A stretch of DNA of 45,863 bases from Planctomycetaceae bacterium (GTDB taxonomy: Bacteria > Planctomycetota > Planctomycetia > Pirellulales > PNKZ01): contig JAEUIN010000029.1 of the NCBI GenBank assembly GCA_016793115.1, positions 1 through 45,863 on the forward strand, given 5' to 3'. Made by a program: the position numbers and the translations under genes. The notes under the pieces were generated by a model. That model had not been told where the DNA came from. It was given only the letters and a program-made list of their open reading frames with translations, and searched no databases. Below are positions 43,746-45,863 of the stretch, piece after piece (position 1 is the stretch's first letter; every line of letters starts with the position of its first letter).

Positions 43746-44791
43746 GCGAACCTTCGATTACGACTAGCGGACCTCGTCCGGCGGCCGGGAAAATGCTGCG
43801 CGTTTTTGCGGTTCAACTGAGCCCGCTGCTGGCGCTCTTGGTCGTCATAGTCTTTTTCGCGGTGGCCGACGCACGGGTGAACGAGGAGTACGCCTCATTT
43901 CTCAGCGTCGACACGGCCCGCATGGTGGCGGTGAATACGATCATCGTCGGAACCGCGGCGCTGGGAATGTTGATGATTATCGTGTCCGGGGGCATCGATC
44001 TTTCCGCCGGAACGGCGCTGGCGTTTTCGGCGACGGTGCTCGCCTTTTGCTTAAAGCAAGAATCCGGAGTCGTGGTCGCTCTCTTCGCCGCCGTCGGTAC
44101 CGGTTGCCTCACCGGACTCCTCAATGGCGCTTTGATCAGTTTGCTCCGCGTCGTGCCGTTCATCATCACGCTCGGTACGATGTCCGTGTACCTCGGGTTC
44201 GCTAAGCTGATCGCAGATGAAACGACGATTCGCCCCAACCTCGCCTCGATTCCTGATTGGCTCAAGACTTTGGTCACTTCTCCGCCCGATCAGGAATGGC
44301 TGGCCTATCCGTTGCTGCCGAACTTCGCGCCCGGCGTCTGGTTATTCTTGGCGCTCGCGGGCGCCCTCGCGTTCGTGTTGCGCAGTACCGTATTTGGTCG
44401 CTACGTTTTTGCCGTCGGTTCCAACGAGCAAACTGCGAGGCTTTGCGGAATCAACGTGACCGCGATGAAGATCGCCGTCTACACGCTCGCCGGTCTCTTC
44501 GTGGGAATCGCGGGCATTCTCCAGTTCGCCCGCCTGTCGAACGGCAATCCGACGTCGGGCCGCGGCCTCGAACTGAGCATCATTGCGGCCGTCGTCGTCG
44601 GCGGCGCGAGTCTCAGCGGCGGACGAGGCAGCGTGCTGGGCACTATGGCCGGCGCGCTGCTAATGGTCGTTATCAACGTCGGATGCACCGCACTCGGCCT
44701 GAGAAGCGCGTGGCAAGATGTAACGCTCGGCACGATCATTTTCGTCGCCGCGGCCTTCGACCAACTGCGTCAACGTCGCTTGTCCGGCTAA
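43742..44791 (+). CDS. Sugar ABC transporter permease (RbsC-like)
   Basis: A 349-residue polytopic membrane protein of the BPD_transp_2 family with about nine to ten hydrophobic segments. Family blocks are IIVSGGIDLSAGTALAFSATVLAF near the N-terminus, VPFIITLGTMSVYLGFAKLIAD, and AVVVGGASLSGGRGSVLGTMAGALLMVVINVG near the C-terminus. The start is GTG 43742, overlapping the ATPase stop by 4 nt; the frame is open back to 43610 but that region lies inside the ATPase gene. It forms the channel of the transporter. Thirty bp downstream begins a decarboxylase gene on the same strand. Confidence 0.93.
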   Translation: MSEPSITTSGPRPAAGKMLRVFAVQLSPLLALLVVIVFFAVADARVNEEYASFLSVDTARMVAVNTIIVGTAALGMLMIIVSGGIDLSAGTALAFSATVLAFCLKQESGVVVALFAAVGTGCLTGLLNGALISLLRVVPFIITLGTMSVYLGFAKLIADETTIRPNLASIPDWLKTLVTSPPDQEWLAYPLLPNFAPGVWLFLALAGALAFVLRSTVFGRYVFAVGSNEQTARLCGINVTAMKIAVYTLAGLFVGIAGILQFARLSNGNPTSGRGLELSIIAAVVVGGASLSGGRGSVLGTMAGALLMVVINVGCTALGLRSAWQDVTLGTIIFVAAAFDQLRQRRLSG

Positions 44792-44821
44792 TCGCCCTCG
44801 TCGATTATCGAAGCCTCGCCC

Positions 44822-45863
44822 ATGACGCCCCGCTACCGACAACTGCTTGAAACCCTGCGGAAGCAGTTTCCGCAGCCGATTTCCGCGCCGGAGCACGACG
44901 CTTACTTCGTGTTCACGATTCTCCGAGCGCTCGATCAAGTTGATTCGCTCAAGACGCAAACGCCGATGCTCGGCGAAGCGCGCGAACCCGACTATGCCGC
45001 GGCCGTAACGGCGCGACTCGCCGGCGAAGGACGAACCCTGGAGGCGGTGATTCCCCAACTTGTCGCGCAACTCCGCGGTATGTTCATTTGGGGACATCCG
45101 CAAAGCCAAGTCAACGTCATCACGCATCCGTCGATCGCCGGGATTATCGGCGTGCTGCTGGCGTCGACATACAATCCCAACTTGTGCAGCGATGAAAGCG
45201 GCCGAGGCTTCTCCGAAGCGGAAGTCAAAGCCGCCTCGATGGCGGCCGATCTTGTGGGATACGATCCTACGCACGCCGGCGGCGTGTTCACCTTCGGCGG
45301 CACGGGCTGCTTGCTGTACGGGCTCAAGATCGGGCTCGAAAAGGCGGTGCCCGGTGCGATGACGCGCGGGCTTGATCGCCCGGCGATCGTGCTGGCGTCC
45401 GAACATTGCCACTATGCCGTGCTCAACGCCGCGGGCTGGCTCGGCATCGGACAAGACTCCGTCGTTCGAGTTGCGACTCACCTCGACAATTCCGTGAAGG
45501 TGGATGCCGTTCGCGCCGCGGCTAGGCAAGCAATCGCGGATGGAAAGCGCATTGCGGCGATCGTCGCGACGATGGGCTCGACCGACGCCTTCGGGCTCGA
45601 CGACTTGCAGGCCTTGCATGGCCTGCGCGACGAACTCGTTCGCGAGTTCAAGCTGGATTACGTTCCGCACATCCATGCCGACGCAGTCATCGGCTGGGCT
45701 TGGAGCGTGTTCGGCGGTTACGACTTCACGGCCAATCCGCTCGAGTTTCGCGGGCGCACGGTGCGGGCTCTCGCGCAAGCTCACTACCGCCTGCGGCACC
45801 TGAAACTCGCCGATTCGATCGGCATCGACTTTCACAAGACCGGCTACGCGCCTTACATCTCGT
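44822..45863 (+). CDS. PLP-dependent group II decarboxylase, cut by window end
   Basis: The reading frame starts at ATG 44822 and is open to the window edge (347 residues seen, no stop). It has the pyridoxal-phosphate signature of group II decarboxylases: the stacking histidine region SEHCHYA (193-199), HADAV with Asp287 near the cofactor nitrogen, and the Schiff-base lysine Lys339 in DSIGIDFHKTGYAPY. The N-terminal block IWGHPQSQVNVITHPS also fits. Family members decarboxylate glutamate, aspartate, tyrosine, diaminobutyrate and others; the substrate cannot be told. About 150 or more residues are likely missing. It follows the sugar transporter by 30 bp, so it may share its transcript, although a functional link is not obvious. 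Confidence 0.88.
   Translation, partial: MTPRYRQLLETLRKQFPQPISAPEHDAYFVFTILRALDQVDSLKTQTPMLGEAREPDYAAAVTARLAGEGRTLEAVIPQLVAQLRGMFIWGHPQSQVNVITHPSIAGIIGVLLASTYNPNLCSDESGRGFSEAEVKAASMAADLVGYDPTHAGGVFTFGGTGCLLYGLKIGLEKAVPGAMTRGLDRPAIVLASEHCHYAVLNAAGWLGIGQDSVVRVATHLDNSVKVDAVRAAARQAIADGKRIAAIVATMGSTDAFGLDDLQALHGLRDELVREFKLDYVPHIHADAVIGWAWSVFGGYDFTANPLEFRGRTVRALAQAHYRLRHLKLADSIGIDFHKTGYAPYIS

Noticed and set aside
44660..45835. 391-residue open frame on the minus strand at the window end
   Set aside because: It is antisense to the PLP decarboxylase, whose plus-strand frame has intact catalytic motifs but no stop inside the window.

Overview
The window looks like chromosomal DNA of a planctomycete of the Pirellulales type. 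The pointers are a PVC-type dehydrogenase/HEAT/c-type cytochrome protein, a DUF1571 protein, a Cys-rich planctomycete outer-membrane-type barrel protein, a sulfatase, a FAD-oxidoreductase/SGNH fusion, a minimal mraZ-rsmH cluster with no ftsZ-associated genes following it, and a high-GC, GTG/TTG-using coding style. No phage, insertion sequence or CRISPR array was found.

Layout. 1-7.5 kb: a secreted FAD-oxidoreductase/SGNH fusion (minus), then a lactonase-like propeller and a CehA/McbA-like protein (plus), with a palindromic intergenic repeat in the divergent gap. 7.5-14.1 kb: ordinary genes in short pairs (TPR-like/TerC, Tat-exported phosphoesterase, SDR, sugar isomerase, methyltransferase/thioesterase overlap, ACT protein, QueA). 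14.1-17.7 kb: mraZ, rsmH and a LysM membrane protein, headed by a promoter with four TGG direct repeats at exact 10-bp steps, the layout of a MraZ operator. 17.7-25.4 kb: alpha/beta hydrolase, sulfatase, DUF1571 protein, MBL-fold hydrolase, orphan FHA-GAF histidine kinase, and a UPF0104/LPG-synthase-like membrane protein. 25.6-26.1 kb: tRNA-Ala(GGC) with an intrinsic terminator, then a second copy of the palindromic repeat. 26.2-30.8 kb: GNAT, peroxiredoxin-like protein, large PVC cytochrome protein.

31.3-35.5 kb is a tightly overlapping operon for osmoregulated periplasmic glucans: OpgG/OpgD-like, an unknown 222-residue protein, and an OpgH glucosyltransferase lacking the long N-terminal cytoplasmic region of the E. 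coli enzyme. After the barrel protein (35.7-37.3 kb), 37.4-39.7 kb holds two minus-strand genes that correspond to the two halves of the cyanobacterial fusion enzyme ArgZ/AgrE: an arginine dihydrolase-like protein and a LOR/SDH (TIGR00300) ornithine cyclodeaminase-like protein. Together they could convert arginine through ornithine to proline while releasing ammonia. 39.9-41.1 kb encodes a disordered Arg/Asp-rich protein behind a good sigma70-type promoter. 41.2-44.8 kb is a ribose-type sugar ABC transporter (binding protein, double ATPase, permease), followed by a PLP group II decarboxylase cut by the window end.

Most interesting points: the split ArgZ/AgrE pair, the twin-hairpin intergenic repeat present twice, the MraZ-type operator, the unknown gene embedded between opgG and opgH, and tandem boxes upstream of the barrel protein. 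All function calls come from reading motifs by eye; no database search was run.
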